Below are positions 5,689 through 7,107 of a stretch of 7,107 nt of DNA, in pieces. Under the pieces are notes generated by a model. That model was given only the letters and a program-made list of their open reading frames with translations. It had not been told where the DNA came from and ran no database searches. The DNA comes from Myxococcota bacterium (lineage in GTDB: Bacteria; Myxococcota; UBA4151): the NCBI GenBank assembly GCA_028823075.1, contig JAPKCE010000093.1:1-7107 (forward strand). Direction: 5' to 3'. Positions within the stretch are counted from its first letter, which is position 1. Every line of letters starts with the position of its first letter. The position numbers and the translations under genes are program-made.

Positions 5689-6335
5689 CGCGTTGCCTTA
5701 ATTTCAATGACCACGGCGCCGCTGCCTTGGCGGTCTGGTAGTAGTGTCGGCTCGCTGAAGCGAGCAAAGCCAAGCCCGGTGGCGCTAATCCACATGCGCT
5801 TTCCGGGGCCTTCGACGGCCAAATGAATTACGCCCGGGCGTTCGGCGGGGGCGGTTACCGGTCCCGAGGCCGGGGAGACAATGCGCAGCTCGAGGGCTAC
5901 CGAGCGTGCCAGGCCGCGGCGGTAATGCAGACTGCCGTTGGGTTGAAGCAATTTTTGGAGGTCGATGGGGTGGGCGGGAAGGTTGCCGTTTTGGCGAGCT
6001 TGCCAGATGGAGTTGCTGACCCGGTCGACGGCCTCTTCCAAAAAGTAATCGGGATGGGCGGCCATCGATCCCGCTTGGGTGGGCAACAGGCCGTAGATTG
6101 CGGCGAACCATACGAACAGCCCGGCTCGCAGCCAGCCCTCTGCGACGTTTTTCGTCATCGCCACGGTGCAGAGCAGCAGAACGAACATCCAAAAAATAGG
6201 AAAGGGCTCGCCAAGATAATAGGCCCAGCTACTGCCCAAGCTGAGCATTAGCCATTCAATCAGGCGCCATAGCGAGACACCGATGGGCAGCGCCAACCAG
6301 AGCATTTTGTATCGTAAACTGGCCGCATCTTTCAT
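5685..6335 (-). CDS. Hypothetical membrane protein, three TM segments plus soluble C-terminal domain
   Basis: A 216-aa protein I do not recognise. Hydrophobic segments lie at about 11-33, 45-61 and 70-86. Basic residues cluster at the N terminus (Lys2, Arg9, Lys10) and between the second and third segments (Lys62, Arg70), so the positive-inside rule puts the N terminus in the cytoplasm and the region from about 90 to 216 outside the inner membrane. That domain starts with a helix (YFLEEAVDRVSNSIWQARQN, 97-116), then a short HPIDLQKLLQPNG segment, a proline-rich stretch (153-168) and predicted beta strands to the end (VIHLAVEG, MWISATGLGF, AVVIEIKATR). No catalytic motif is visible. The start ATG at 6333-6335 has only a weak AGGG-like site upstream. 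It overlaps the DUF962 gene by ATGA, so the two proteins are made together and probably work at the same membrane (inference). Confidence 0.75.
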   Translation of the reverse strand: MKDAASLRYKMLWLALPIGVSLWRLIEWLMLSLGSSWAYYLGEPFPIFWMFVLLLCTVAMTKNVAEGWLRAGLFVWFAAIYGLLPTQAGSMAAHPDYFLEEAVDRVSNSIWQARQNGNLPAHPIDLQKLLQPNGSLHYRRGLARSVALELRIVSPASGPVTAPAERPGVIHLAVEGPGKRMWISATGLGFARFSEPTLLPDRQGSGAVVIEIKATR

Positions 6336-6426
6336 GGCACCCTAACTAAAGCCTGAACAGGCCGGCCGTCCAGACTGGATTGCCACGCCAGTTTTGCCTA
6401 TTGGCATCGTGCAAAGCGGGGTGTCG
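6336..6426 (+). other. Divergent intergenic region, likely promoters in both directions
   Basis: This 91-bp spacer separates the - strand membrane-protein gene from the + strand lipoprotein gene, so it or nearby sequence should hold promoters for both. I see a short inverted repeat TGCC-TATT-GGCA (6395-6406) and a GGCCGGCC palindrome (6360-6367). I find no convincing -35/-10 pair on either strand, so promoter positions are not assigned. Confidence 0.4.
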
Positions 6427-7107
6427 ATGAGTTTGTTTATGCTGATCATCATGATGAGTTCTTGTCAGCTAGGACAAGGAGCGGCGCCTCAGCTTCCGCC
6501 ACAGCCCCAATGCGTTCCCTTGGATCAGGCTTTAAACGGGACCAAGCGCGCTATCGCCGAAGGGGGGATTCGGCCGCTGGCCTTGATCATCGATAATTTA
6601 TTGCATCGCGGTGAGGTGGGCGCCGAGCTTGGTGCTTTGCTCGGTGACGTGCCGGCCGTGGATGCTCATATCGGCGGCGACCGGCTACGCCCGGCGCTGG
6701 GTGCGGCGCTGGAGTTGCTCCGAGAGTCTCCACCTCGTTTTCTGTTTTCTTTCGCTAGAGAATTAGTTTCTGAGTTGCAAGAAAGCAGCGCTTTGGCACT
6801 CGAGTTCATCGACTTTCTTAGTGCCACCGACGAGCGCTTGGCCGTCGTCAATCCTCTGCGCGGCCTACTCACGGACTGTGCTGAGGGCCGGCCGCTGTCC
6901 TCGTTTCTCGCCGATCTGAGCGGCGCTCGTTTGACTTGTGGTTTGGCTGGTGAATGTTTGCTTCGCGACCTTTCCGCCCTAGCCGTGGACCCCGCTCTAA
7001 GCGTGGCTTTGGCGCAGATGGGTTTCGAGGGACAACAGGGGCGTCAGGCGTTTAAATTATTGGTCGACCGACTTATGAACGCCACCGCCCAGCCTGGTTT
7101 TGACGTA
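6427..7107 (+). CDS. Probable lipoprotein of unknown function (3'-truncated by window edge)
   Basis: An open frame from the ATG at 6427 runs 227 codons to the window edge without a stop, so only the N-terminal part is seen. Residues 4-10 are hydrophobic and are followed by MSSC, a lipobox-like site with Cys13 as the predicted lipidated residue; the next residue is Gln14, not the Asp linked to inner-membrane retention. The n-region has no Lys or Arg, even when extended to the in-frame GTGs at 6421 or 6409, so the signal peptide is atypical and the call is tentative. A proline-rich linker (20-30) follows. The remainder is Leu/Ala-rich and probably helical, with repeated helix pairs (for example 47-72 and 88-117) and four further cysteines (29, 151, 171, 177). 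A GGGG at 6418-6421 could serve as a weak ribosome site. I do not recognise a family. Confidence 0.65.
   Translation, partial: MSLFMLIIMMSSCQLGQGAAPQLPPQPQCVPLDQALNGTKRAIAEGGIRPLALIIDNLLHRGEVGAELGALLGDVPAVDAHIGGDRLRPALGAALELLRESPPRFLFSFARELVSELQESSALALEFIDFLSATDERLAVVNPLRGLLTDCAEGRPLSSFLADLSGARLTCGLAGECLLRDLSALAVDPALSVALAQMGFEGQQGRQAFKLLVDRLMNATAQPGFDV

Noticed and set aside
5785..6251. Long alternative frames on both strands within the membrane-protein gene
   Set aside because: The - strand frame at 5785-6192 is Arg/Pro-rich and that at 5823-6251 (+) has no hydrophobic pattern or motif; the 216-aa frame has coherent membrane segments and an ATGA coupling to DUF962.
6666..6872. 68-aa - strand reading frame inside the lipoprotein gene
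   Set aside because: Antisense to an open frame of 227 codons; the translation is Ser/Arg-rich with no domain.
6360..6893. Two copies of GGCCGGCC (6360-6367 and 6886-6893)
   Set aside because: An 8-bp GC palindrome can recur by chance in this composition; the flanks are unrelated.

Overview
The window is about 7.1 kb of ordinary-looking, moderately GC-rich bacterial chromosome (mid-to-upper 50s percent GC by eye), densely coded. It resembles a Gram-negative bacterium, because it has a type II (GltA-like) citrate synthase and a probable lipoprotein. The SRPBCC protein and the PfkB kinase look most like versions I associate with Myxococcota and other former Deltaproteobacteria. That placement is inference from remembered family sequences, not a search. 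I see no mobile element, CRISPR array, rRNA or tRNA gene.

Positions 1-5234 hold six genes on the + strand in one compact run: citrate synthase (5' end cut off by the window), a PfkB-family sugar or nucleoside kinase of unknown substrate, a hotdog-fold acyl-CoA thioesterase, class II fructose-1,6-bisphosphatase (glpX), a small SRPBCC/START-like protein, and a CCA-adding-enzyme/poly(A)-polymerase-family nucleotidyltransferase with an HD domain. The gap after citrate synthase is 25 bp. Every later junction is an ATGA overlap, a TAATG overlap or a 2-bp gap, so the run is very probably one transcript with translational coupling. It joins entry to the TCA cycle (citrate synthase), gluconeogenesis (FBPase), acyl-CoA hydrolysis and tRNA 3'-end maturation. 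The roles of the kinase and the SRPBCC protein cannot be read from sequence alone.

Positions 5235-5355 are a short convergent spacer without a convincing terminator. Positions 5356-6335 carry two genes on the - strand. The upstream one (5685-6335) encodes an unrecognised 216-aa protein with three predicted membrane segments and a probably extracytoplasmic C-terminal domain. It overlaps by ATGA with a DUF962/Mpo1-like membrane protein (5356-5688).

Positions 6336-6426 are a divergent spacer. From 6427 to the window end a + strand reading frame, still open at the edge, encodes the N-terminal 227 residues of a probable lipoprotein rich in predicted helix and of unknown function.

I found no clear new system. 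The parts most worth a second look are the unassigned PfkB kinase, the coupled SRPBCC-cca pair, and the two-gene membrane operon beside the unknown lipoprotein.
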